Positions 6,735 to 14,673 of a DNA stretch of 15,185 bases are shown piece after piece. Source of the stretch: Gammaproteobacteria bacterium (GTDB taxonomy: Bacteria > Pseudomonadota > Gammaproteobacteria > UBA5335 > SLRW01); the NCBI GenBank assembly GCA_007130745.1, contig SLRW01000098.1, positions 1 to 15,185 of the forward strand, in the 5' to 3' direction. The first letter of the stretch is position 1. Each line of letters starts with the position of its first letter. The translations under genes and the position numbers were made by a program. Below the pieces are notes generated by a model. It was not told where the DNA came from. It saw only the letters and a list, made by a program, of their open reading frames with translations, and searched no databases.

Positions 6735-8084
6735 CTAGTCCGCGCCGCTTGCCAGCTTCTGTTCCAGATAGTGGATATTGGTGCCGCCGGCCCGGAAGGC
6801 CTCGTCGCGCACCAGGATACGGTGCAGCTCGGCATTGGTGTTAATGCCTTCCACCACCAGCTCACCGAGCGCCGTGTGCATGCGATTAAGCGCGCTGGCC
6901 CGGGTGTCGCCATGGGCGATGAGCTTGCAGACCAGCGAGTCATAAAAGGGCGGGACCGCGTAGCCGCTGTAGAGGTGGGAGTCAACACGGATGCCGGGGC
7001 CGCCCGGCGCATGGTAGTGACTGATGCGCCCGGGTGAAGGCACGAAGGTGCGGGGGTGTTCGGCGTTGATGCGGCATTCCACCGCGTGTCCGCGGACCAC
7101 GATGTCCTCCTGGCTATAGGGCAGTTTTTCGCCACTGGCAATACGGATCTGCTGGTTGACGATGTCCACGCCGGTAATCATTTCAGTCACCGGGTGCTCA
7201 ACCTGCACCCGGGTGTTCATTTCGATAAAGAAAAACTCCCCGTCTTCATACAGGAACTCGAAGGTTCCGGCGCCACGGTAGTTGATGCGCTGGCAGGCCT
7301 GGGTGCAGATGTCGCCAATGTGTTGGCGTTCTTCGTCGCTGATGCCGGGGGCGGGTGCCTCCTCGATGATTTTCTGGTGCCGGCGCTGCATGGAGCAGTC
7401 ACGTTCACCGAGGTGGATGGCATTGCCGTGTTGGTCGGCGAGCACCTGAATTTCAACGTGGCGCGGGTTCTGCAGATAGCGCTCCATGTACACGGTGTCA
7501 TCACCAAAGCCGGATTTGGCCTCACTGCGGGTCAGGTTGATCGACTTGATCAGCTCGCTTTCCTCGTGCACCACACGCATGCCACGGCCGCCACCGCCCG
7601 CGGCTGCCTTGATAATGATGGGGAAGCCGATCTTGCGGCCGAGGCGCAGATTCTCTTTGTCGTCTTGCCCCAGGGGGCCGTCAGAGCCGGGCACGCAGGG
7701 TACACCGGCTTCTTTCATGGCGCGAATGGCCGAGACCTTGTCGCCCATCAGACGGATGGTCTCGGCGCGCGGGCCGATAAACACAAAGCCGCTGCTCTCG
7801 ACACGTTCGGCGAAGTCGGCGTTTTCCGAAAGAAAACCGTAGCCGGGGTGAATGCCTTTGGCATTGGTGACTTCGGCGGCGCTGATGATGGCCGGCATGT
7901 TGAGGTAGCTGTCGGCGGATGAGGGCGGGCCGATGCACACGGTTTCGTCGGCGAGCAGCACATGTTGCTGGTCGCGATCCGCGGTGGAGTGCACGGCCAC
8001 GGTGCGGATGCCCATTTCACGGCAGGCGCGCAGCACCCGCAGGGCGATCTCGCCACGATTGGCTATCAGAATTTTGTCGAGCAT
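6735..8084 (-). CDS. accC: Acetyl-CoA carboxylase, biotin carboxylase subunit
   Basis: AccC carboxylates the biotin on AccB using ATP and bicarbonate, the first half-reaction of malonyl-CoA synthesis in the cytoplasm. At 449 residues it has exactly the E. coli length. The N-terminal domain starts LDKILIANRGEIALR. The ATP-grasp domain shows K159, the glycine loop AAGGGGRGMR (161-170), H209, K238, E276, E288, N290 and R292 (in EMNTRVQVEHPVTE), all at the E. coli positions. The C-terminal biotin-carboxylase domain is complete. The gene follows accB by 48 bases in the usual accBC operon, which is here extended into prmA-dusB-fis. Confidence 0.98.
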   Translation of the reverse strand: MLDKILIANRGEIALRVLRACREMGIRTVAVHSTADRDQQHVLLADETVCIGPPSSADSYLNMPAIISAAEVTNAKGIHPGYGFLSENADFAERVESSGFVFIGPRAETIRLMGDKVSAIRAMKEAGVPCVPGSDGPLGQDDKENLRLGRKIGFPIIIKAAAGGGGRGMRVVHEESELIKSINLTRSEAKSGFGDDTVYMERYLQNPRHVEIQVLADQHGNAIHLGERDCSMQRRHQKIIEEAPAPGISDEERQHIGDICTQACQRINYRGAGTFEFLYEDGEFFFIEMNTRVQVEHPVTEMITGVDIVNQQIRIASGEKLPYSQEDIVVRGHAVECRINAEHPRTFVPSPGRISHYHAPGGPGIRVDSHLYSGYAVPPFYDSLVCKLIAHGDTRASALNRMHTALGELVVEGINTNAELHRILVRDEAFRAGGTNIHYLEQKLASGAD

Positions 8085-8132
8085 GGTGTTGTCCGTCCGG
8101 GTAATCGCGTTCAGGTTGCGGGACGTTCAGGG

Positions 8133-8597
8133 CTACTCAATGATGAACAGCGTCTGGTCGAACTCCACCGGCTCGCCGTCTTCGGCCATGACGGCGGCCA
8201 CGGTGCCGCTCTTGTCGCTCTCTATCGGGTTCATCATTTTCATGGCCTCGACGATGCACAGTACGTCGCCTTCCTTGACCTGCTGACCCACTTCCACAAA
8301 GGGCTTGGAAGTGGGTGAGGGCGAACGGTAGAAGGTGCCCACCATGGGGGCGGTGATGGCATGACCGTCGACCCTTTTGGTATCGGGCTGCGGCGTCGTG
8401 GATGCACCGCCGGTCGGTTCGACCGGAGCGCTCGGCGCGGTGGCCGCCGCGGGTGCATGGGCTGCGACGGGCGCCGGCGCGGGCGCGGCCGAGTGGCGAC
8501 TGATGCGCACGCTGTCATCACCCTCGTGAATTTCGAGCTCGGAGATGCCCGATTCCTCGAGCAGTTCGATCAGTTTTTTGACTTTGCGTATATCCAT
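8133..8597 (-). CDS. accB: Acetyl-CoA carboxylase, biotin carboxyl carrier protein
   Basis: AccB carries biotin between biotin carboxylase and the carboxyltransferase. The 154-residue protein has a short N-terminal helix region (MDIRKVKKLIELLEESG), a mobile Ala/Pro/Thr-rich linker (about 36-73) and a C-terminal biotinyl domain. K120 in VEAMKMMN is the biotinylation site. The protruding thumb segment is TSKPFVEV (96-103), typical of the acetyl-CoA carboxylase carrier. The ATG at 8597 is six bases beyond the aroQ stop, with AAAGG upstream inside the end of aroQ, so the genes are tightly coupled. Confidence 0.97.
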   Translation of the reverse strand: MDIRKVKKLIELLEESGISELEIHEGDDSVRISRHSAAPAPAPVAAHAPAAATAPSAPVEPTGGASTTPQPDTKRVDGHAITAPMVGTFYRSPSPTSKPFVEVGQQVKEGDVLCIVEAMKMMNPIESDKSGTVAAVMAEDGEPVEFDQTLFIIE

Positions 8598-8603
8598 AAG
8601 TTG

Positions 8604-9089
8604 TCAGCCTTTGTTTGTGGTTGCTGCCGGGTCGGGTGAGTCAGCCGAGGCGGCAGCAAGCTGTTGCATGGCGGCGGCCAGCGCCAGATCGTATCCCTGG
8701 GCGCCCAGCCCGGTGATTACGCCGCGAGCAATATCCGACAGATAGGAATGCTGACGGAAGGGCTCGCGGGCGTGCACGTTGCTCAAGTGAATTTCGATGA
8801 AGGGGATGTCCGTGCTCAGCAAGGCGTCGCGCAGGGCGATGCTGCTGTGCGTGAGCGCGGCAGGATTGATCAGGATGAAATCAATCTGCTCGTCGCTGGC
8901 CTGGTGCACGCGCTCCACCAGAGCGTGTTCGGCGTTGCTCTGGAAGCAGTGCAGTTGATGGCCCGCAGTGGTGGCTTGATACTGTAGCTTGTGTTCTATA
9001 TCAGCGAGGGTGGCATGGCCATACAGTCCAGGTTCGCGCTGGCCCAGGCGGTTGAGGTTGGGTCCGTTGATGAGCAGCAGTTCGGCCAT
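8604..9089 (-). CDS. aroQ: 3-dehydroquinate dehydratase, type II
   Basis: AroQ converts 3-dehydroquinate to 3-dehydroshikimate in the shikimate pathway. The ATG at 9089 has AGGAAA about seven bases upstream and gives 161 residues beginning MAELLLINGPNLNRLG, the standard family N-terminus. A TTG at 9125 would add 12 unlikely residues. Active-site residues are R18 and Y23 in QREPGLYG, N75 and H81 in INPAALTHSS, and E99 and H101 in EIHLSNVHAREPFR. The last 20 or so residues are an Ala/Asp/Pro-rich extension beyond the conserved core. aroQ directly before accBC is a conserved gammaproteobacterial arrangement. Confidence 0.97.
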   Translation of the reverse strand: MAELLLINGPNLNRLGQREPGLYGHATLADIEHKLQYQATTAGHQLHCFQSNAEHALVERVHQASDEQIDFILINPAALTHSSIALRDALLSTDIPFIEIHLSNVHAREPFRQHSYLSDIARGVITGLGAQGYDLALAAAMQQLAAASADSPDPAATTNKG

Positions 9090-9153
9090 GCCGTTTCCTG
9101 GATGTGTTTCAGGGTGTTCTGACAAGGGGCATCAGTATCCCCTGTTGGCGCCA

Positions 9154-9183
9154 ATTGTGCCCTGTTGCCGGCATGTAATGCAA
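9154..9183 (-). promoter_or_regulatory. Possible promoter for aroQ-accBC operon
   Basis: On the minus strand TTGCAT (9183-9178) and CACAAT (9159-9154) are separated by 18 bases and would start transcription near 9147, about 58 bases before aroQ. Both boxes are imperfect. A 10-base palindrome TTGGCGCCAA (9145-9154) sits at the proposed start site. The rest of the 9090-9271 gap holds no gene I can see. Confidence 0.3.
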
Positions 9184-9271
9184 ATCAAACGGGCTGCGAT
9201 CAAGTAGTTCGCAGAAGATCGCGACAAGATGTCATCAAATTGACGAGTTTTGCCTTTTTATCAGTGCAGGG

Positions 9272-9811
9272 CTAATCAAAAGCGACGGCCAGAAAATCGG
9301 CCAGTTGCCGATGGTCCATTTCTCCCGAGTGGGTGGCAAGAATACGCCCGTCACGATCATAGAGCACGCTATAAGGCAGTGCACCCAGGCGTTCGCCATA
9401 TTCGCGGGCAATGTCCAGGCTGGTGGCGGGGTGCACCAGCAGGGGGTAGGTGATGTCCAGTTCCCGCGCGAATTCGCGGACGGCGCCGGGGTCGTCGGCG
9501 GCTACGCCAACGACTTCCAGGCCTTGATCGCGCAGTTGCTCGCGCGCCGCCATCAGCAGCGGGATTTCTTCGCGACATGGCGGACACCAGGTGGCCCAGA
9601 AATTAAGCAGTACGACCTGGCCGTCCCATTCGGAAATATCCCGCATGTTGCCGTCGATATCCGCCATGGAGAAGGCGGGGCGGTAGTCGGGGACGCTGAC
9701 TTCTGGCACGGCTTCGGGTCCCGGCTCCAACGCCTCACGGGTCAGCATGCCCACGACTACGGCCATCGCGGCCAGCACTCCTGCCAGAAGTATTTTTACA
9801 CCTGTTGGCAT
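9272..9811 (-). CDS. TlpA-like membrane-anchored thioredoxin-family protein
   Basis: The 179-residue protein has an N-terminal membrane anchor or uncleaved signal (about 6-24). It is followed by a periplasmic TlpA/ResA-type thioredoxin domain: PAFSMADIDG, LLNFWATWCPPCREEIP with redox pair C76/C79, and the cis-proline in GALPYS (P146). Such proteins reduce disulfides in the periplasm, for example in cytochrome c maturation or substrate repair, and take electrons from DsbD/CcdA. Its position directly behind dsbD supports that partner. The ATG at 9811 is preceded by AAGGA at good spacing. The exact target protein is unknown. The leader between dsbD and this gene contains two GC-rich hairpins and a dispersed repeat. 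Confidence 0.88.
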   Translation of the reverse strand: MPTGVKILLAGVLAAMAVVVGMLTREALEPGPEAVPEVSVPDYRPAFSMADIDGNMRDISEWDGQVVLLNFWATWCPPCREEIPLLMAAREQLRDQGLEVVGVAADDPGAVREFARELDITYPLLVHPATSLDIAREYGERLGALPYSVLYDRDGRILATHSGEMDHRQLADFLAVAFD

Positions 9812-9822
9812 ATCAAATCCTT

Positions 9823-9878
9823 GCCGCGCTTCGCGCGGCGTCTCAAGTTTCAGGTTGTAAGCACGCGCCTCTGGCGCG
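9823..9878. repeat. Pair of GC-rich hairpins in dsbD-tlpA gap
   Basis: Two perfect palindromes lie close together: GCCGCGC-TTC-GCGCGGC (9823-9839) and CGCGCC-TCT-GGCGCG (9864-9878). The first ends just upstream of the AAGGA ribosome binding site of the TlpA-like gene on the minus strand. They resemble REP-type paired palindromes, or could be transcript-stabilising stems. Neither has a U-tract, so they are not terminators. Confidence 0.4.
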
Positions 9879-9898
9879 GTAGTTCCGCCCTTTTGCGC

Positions 9899-9922
9899 GA
9901 CGAATTGATCAGCGTTTCCTTA
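9899..9922 (-). repeat. Short dispersed repeat, copy B
   Basis: GACGAATTGATCAGCG followed by TTTCCTTA differs from copy A (4949-4972) at three of 24 positions. Like copy A, it reads away from the end of the upstream minus-strand gene (here dsbD, about 20 bases past its stop). It adjoins the TTAAAACCT repeat words. Confidence 0.45.
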
Positions 9923-9932
9923 AAACCTGACA

Positions 9933-9966
9933 CTTAAAACCTAAAACTCCCGCGCGTCAGCGCGGG
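9933..9966 (-). terminator. Possible intrinsic terminator overlapping dsbD stop
   Basis: On the minus strand CCCGCGC-TGAC-GCGCGGG (9966-9949) forms a 7-base GC stem. It is followed at once by AGTTTTAGGTTTTAAG, which contains the TAG stop codon of dsbD. The T-rich tail is interrupted, so termination may be partial. That would reduce but not abolish transcription into the TlpA-like gene. Confidence 0.4.
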
Positions 9967-11800
9967 TATTTAGCGCCTGCTGTGCATGATCGGCGAAGGG
10001 GCCGGCGCGCATGTAACCCATGATTCGATACGCTGGGTCTTCCTCGCCGCCGGCATTCCAGAACAGCATGCTGGGCGGGCCTAGCACGCGCAGCTTCTGC
10101 ATCAGGTGGCGGTCGGTTTCGTCATTGGCAGTGACGTCGGCCTTGAGCAGACGTGCGCCCGCCAGCGCCTCGTGCACGCGTCGGTCGCGGAACGTGGTTC
10201 GCTCCATGCGGATGCAGTCCACGCACCAGTCAGCATAGAACTCCAGCATTACCGGCTGACTGGCCTCGCGGGCCTGCGCCAGTTCGCGTTCCAGTTCATC
10301 CACTGACTTGATGGCGGTGAATTCCGGCAAGGCCAGTTGCTGACGCTCACCCGACAGCGCCAGGTGTGACAGTGGCTGCCAGGGGTTGGTGCCGCCGCTG
10401 GCACCGCCCACCAGCAGTGCCATCCCCCAGACCAGTATCGCGAGCCCCAGTCCCTGGCGCAGTCGTACCAGCACGCCGGCGTCGGCTGCCGGGCGGCTGA
10501 AGGTTCCCAGTGTGCCGGCGGTTAGAAAGGCCGGCAGGCTCCACAGCACCAGCTCCACCTGGCCGGGCACCAGGCGCCCGAGCATCCAGATGGCGACGGC
10601 CAGCAGCAGAATGCCAAAGGCGGTCTTGATGGCTGTCATCCAGGGGCCGGCGCGGGGCAGCAGATGCCCGGCCGAAGCACCGGCCAGTAGTAAGGGCACC
10701 CCCATGCCCAGGCTGAGGCTCAGCAGGGCCCAGCCGCCCAGCACGGCGTCGCCGGTCTGGCCTATGTAGATCAGGGCGCCGGCCAGCGGGGCGGCCAGGC
10801 AGGGGCCGACAATCAGGGCCGAGAGTACGCCCATGCTGGCAGCACCACCAAAGGTGCCGCCACGCTGGCGATTACTCAGTGCGGTCAGGCGCTGCTGAAT
10901 CGCCTGCGGCACCTGTACCGTGAACAACCCGAACATGGATAGCGCCAGTCCGATCATGATGGCGGCGAAGGGAATCAGTACCGCCGGATGTTGCATCCAC
11001 ATCTGCAGGTTTTGTCCCAGCAGTCCGGCGGCCACGCCCGCCGCGGTGTAGGTGGTCGCCATGGCCAGCACATAGACCAGCGACAGACTGAAAGCACGGC
11101 GGGTGGTGAGTGATTCCCCCTGGCCGGTAATCAGGCCCAGCAGTATGGGCACCATGGGGAGGACGCAGGGGGTAAAGGCCAGCAACAGGCCCAGGCCGAA
11201 GAAGGTCAGGCCGATCAGCCACAGCTGGCCGTCACCGAGCAGTTCGCCCAGTCGGCCCTGTGCCGTGGCCGGGGGGGTGGTGGCGCTGCGGGCGCCACTG
11301 GCGGTGGCCTCCACCAGTATGGTGTCGGCATCGAAACGGCGTTCGGTGGGGGCGTAGCAGATACCATCGACCGCGCACCCCTGATAGCGCAGGGTGAGGG
11401 TTTCGCCGGCGTAATCCCGGGGCAGGTCAATCACCAGGGTCAGCCGTTCGAAATACACCTCGCTGGTGCCGAAGTACTCGTCGGTCTTTTTCTCGCCATC
11501 AGGGATGGCGACATGGCCTGCCGCCAGCAGGTCTTCGGTGCCGAGTTCGACGCCAAGCTGTTCGCGATACAGGTAGTAGTCCGGCGCGATGTACCACTCG
11601 GCCTCCAGCTTGTCGGGGGCCACCTGGCGTACTTCCGGGATGAAAGCCTCATCCACGGGCAGGTAGCCCTGGGCGCCGGTGTTGCCGCCACGCAGCCAGT
11701 CGGCCACGCCGGCGCCGGCCAGTACCGGTGCGCACAGCAGCAGGAGCAGCAGCCCACCGCGCAGCAGGCGGCTGTATGTGTGCTCAGTCAGTCGATTCAC
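9941..11800 (-). CDS. dsbD: Thiol:disulfide interchange protein DsbD
   Basis: DsbD passes electrons from cytoplasmic thioredoxin across the inner membrane to periplasmic Dsb and TlpA-like proteins. All three domains and all six redox cysteines are present in 619 residues. After a signal peptide (about 11-30), the periplasmic alpha domain has C142 and C148 (GCAVDGICYAPTE). The membrane beta domain (about 193-465) has C212 in FTPCVLPMVPIL and C334 in VGPCLAAPLAGALIYIGQTG. The C-terminal thioredoxin-like gamma domain has C526/C529 in FYADWCVDCIRME. The start is a GTG at 11800. It overlaps the end of cutA by 17 bases in another frame, implying coupling. The cutA-dsbD pairing next to groESL also occurs in E. 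coli. Confidence 0.97.
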   Translation of the reverse strand: MNRLTEHTYSRLLRGGLLLLLLCAPVLAGAGVADWLRGGNTGAQGYLPVDEAFIPEVRQVAPDKLEAEWYIAPDYYLYREQLGVELGTEDLLAAGHVAIPDGEKKTDEYFGTSEVYFERLTLVIDLPRDYAGETLTLRYQGCAVDGICYAPTERRFDADTILVEATASGARSATTPPATAQGRLGELLGDGQLWLIGLTFFGLGLLLAFTPCVLPMVPILLGLITGQGESLTTRRAFSLSLVYVLAMATTYTAAGVAAGLLGQNLQMWMQHPAVLIPFAAIMIGLALSMFGLFTVQVPQAIQQRLTALSNRQRGGTFGGAASMGVLSALIVGPCLAAPLAGALIYIGQTGDAVLGGWALLSLSLGMGVPLLLAGASAGHLLPRAGPWMTAIKTAFGILLLAVAIWMLGRLVPGQVELVLWSLPAFLTAGTLGTFSRPAADAGVLVRLRQGLGLAILVWGMALLVGGASGGTNPWQPLSHLALSGERQQLALPEFTAIKSVDELERELAQAREASQPVMLEFYADWCVDCIRMERTTFRDRRVHEALAGARLLKADVTANDETDRHLMQKLRVLGPPSMLFWNAGGEEDPAYRIMGYMRAGPFADHAQQALNTRADAREF

Positions 11801-12107
11801 GGACCCAATCCAGGTAGCCTGTCAAGCCCCATACCACCGGGACCGCGATGACTTCGGGAAGTTCATCCGGGTGGTTTTCGTGCAGGTAATCACGCAGCGC
11901 ATCGAAGCGCTTACCCGCCGTTTTGATCAGCAGGGTGGACTCCGGTTCATTCTCGATTTCGCCCTGCCAGCGGTAAACAGACTCAACCGCCGGGATAATG
12001 TTGACACAGGCGGCCAGGCGCTGTTCCACGGCAGACGCGGCCAGCCGGCGGGCGGTCTCGATATCCGGACAGTTGCACAGCACAACCAGGACGTCGTTGT
12101 TACTCAT
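11784..12107 (-). CDS. cutA: Divalent-cation tolerance protein CutA
   Basis: CutA is a small trimeric ferredoxin-like-fold protein in the cytoplasm, named for copper tolerance; its biochemical role is not settled. The ATG at 12107 has a strong GGAGG five bases upstream and gives 107 residues, close to E. coli CutA. Conserved segments are VVLCNCPDIETARRLA, RLAACVNIIP, SVYRWQGEIE, TLLIKT, HPDELPEVIAVPV and GLTGYLDWV. A longer in-frame reading to 12227 lacks family similarity before MSNNDVLV. The 3' end overlaps dsbD by 17 bases. The gene is divergent from groES across a 241-base regulatory gap. Confidence 0.95.
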   Translation of the reverse strand: MSNNDVLVVLCNCPDIETARRLAASAVEQRLAACVNIIPAVESVYRWQGEIENEPESTLLIKTAGKRFDALRDYLHENHPDELPEVIAVPVVWGLTGYLDWVRESTD

Positions 12108-12216
12108 GGATCCTCCGGTATCTGGCGAAAATGACGGCGGGCCCGGGCATGATAATGCTTGCGTCGCCATGGTGTCATCTGACCGGTGATAACGGCGTGG
12201 TATTTCGCCGCAGGCC

Positions 12217-12244
12217 TTGACTCTCAAATATTCATCACTATTAT
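12217..12244 (+). promoter_or_regulatory. Sigma-70-like promoter of groES-groEL
   Basis: TTGACT (12217-12222) and TATTAT (12239-12244) are separated by 16 bases, each close to the housekeeping consensus. Transcription would start near 12250, inside the CIRCE element, giving a leader of about 100 bases. No CCCCAT-like sigma-32 -10 box is seen at the matching distance, although CTTGAC could serve as a sigma-32-like -35. Confidence 0.65.
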
Positions 12245-12270
12245 TAGCACTCGCTACGGGTGAGTGCTAA
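12244..12270. promoter_or_regulatory. CIRCE operator (HrcA binding site)
   Basis: TTAGCACTC (12244-12252) and GAGTGCTAA (12262-12270) form a perfect 9-base inverted repeat around a 9-base spacer, which is exactly the CIRCE consensus. HrcA bound here would cover the start site and the edge of the -10 box and repress groESL until heat stress. The hrcA gene is not in the window. Confidence 0.96.
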
Positions 12271-12348
12271 CAACATCCGTCGATCCGAAGCCCGGCCGTT
12301 TCGCCGGACGGGTTGCATTAACGTTTCAGTATCGAAGGAGTACGTTTG

Positions 12349-12639
12349 ATGAATATCCGTCCTTTGCATGATCGCGTGATCGTCAAGCGTGTAGAGGAAG
12401 AGAACAAGACCGCCGGGGGCATTGTGATCCCCGACTCGGCCGCCGAAAAACCGATCCGTGGCGAAGTTGTCGCCGTCGGTAATGGCAAGATTCTGGACAG
12501 CGGCGAAGTCCGTGCCCTGGATCTGAAGAAGGGCGACAAGGTGCTGTTCGGCAAGTTTGCCGGCACCGAGGTCAAGGTCGACGGCGAAGATCTTCTGGTA
12601 ATGCGCGAAGACGACGTCATGGCCGTGCTCGAAGGCTGA
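12349..12639 (+). CDS. groES: Co-chaperonin GroES
   Basis: GroES forms the heptameric lid of the GroEL folding chamber. The 96-residue protein MNIRPLHDRVIVKRVEEE… has the mobile loop at about 16-32 (…ENKTAGGIVIPDSA…) and ends MREDDVMAVLEG, all typical and of standard length. The ATG at 12349 follows an AAGGAG ribosome binding site (12335-12340) by eight bases. A TTG directly before it is not needed. It is the first gene of a CIRCE-controlled groES-groEL operon. Confidence 0.99.
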   Translation: MNIRPLHDRVIVKRVEEENKTAGGIVIPDSAAEKPIRGEVVAVGNGKILDSGEVRALDLKKGDKVLFGKFAGTEVKVDGEDLLVMREDDVMAVLEG

Positions 12640-12710
12640 AGCCGCTCGGCGGTCAGTTCGCTTCTGCACGTTTACACAGGTAATTACAGGAACAGTCGAG
12701 AGGAATTTTC

Positions 12711-14360
<1,650 letters not shown>

Positions 14361-14390
14361 GCCGCTCACGCAGCCTGTATGCGCTGTTGG

Positions 14391-14420
14391 AAAAGCCCCG
14401 CCTTGTGCGGGGCTTTTCTT
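14391..14420 (+). terminator. Intrinsic terminator of groES-groEL
   Basis: AAAAGCCCCGC (14391-14401) pairs perfectly with GCGGGGCTTTT (14407-14417) around a five-base loop, followed by CTTTTG. The A-tract on the left also allows function on the minus strand. Confidence 0.93.
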
Positions 14421-14440
14421 TTGTGTGGGGGAAAGAGAAA

Positions 14441-14466
14441 CACTCCCGCGCAAGAGCGCGGGAGTG
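14441..14466. repeat. Perfect 11-base GC-rich hairpin behind groEL
   Basis: CACTCCCGCGC (14441-14451) pairs perfectly with GCGCGGGAGTG (14456-14466) around an AAGA loop. It lacks a U-tract and lies beyond the true terminator. Its stem shares CTCCCGCGC with the hairpin at the end of dsbD (9948-9966), so it may belong to a repetitive palindrome family. Confidence 0.45.
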
Positions 14467-14479
14467 CTCAGTTTTCAGA

Positions 14480-14551
14480 CAAACCCCTTCATGCTCTTCA
14501 TGTGCTTTATGGTTAGCTTTTTTTGATCTTTTCGTCGCGTCTATTTCGCGG
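14480..14551 (-). repeat. Copy of widespread GAAGAGCA-type intergenic repeat
   Basis: On the minus strand this stretch reads CGCGAAATAGACGCGACGAA, an A-rich run, then AGCTAACCATAAAGCACATG and AAGAGCATGAAGGGG. Translated, it gives the peptide NHKAHEEHEG, the hallmark of an intergenic repeat seen as spurious NHKEHKEHKG-like ORFs in many bacterial genomes. It is non-coding here. The rest of 14361-14673 holds only the two hairpins and, near the end, the ribosome binding site of the next gene. Confidence 0.55.
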
Positions 14552-14673
14552 CAATACAGGTGCTCCACTGCGAAGCGTCCGGGATAGAATCGTTGTCCGG
14601 GCGGTCCTGCTTGTAATCGCACAGCCTTTCGCCGCAGGCTGACCACCTTGCTGGAGTTTTTGGAGAATCTGCA

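Noticed and set aside
7056..7922. 288-codon open frame opposite accC
   Set aside because: Antisense shadow; accC has all catalytic residues and the exact family length.
9145..9154. Palindrome TTGGCGCCAA upstream of aroQ
   Set aside because: Only ten bases and a single occurrence; not enough to call an operator on its own, so it is mentioned only with the possible promoter.
9196..9222. GCGATC … GATCGC inverted pair between aroQ and the TlpA-like gene
   Set aside because: Six-base arms around a 15-base gap are expected by chance in this composition.
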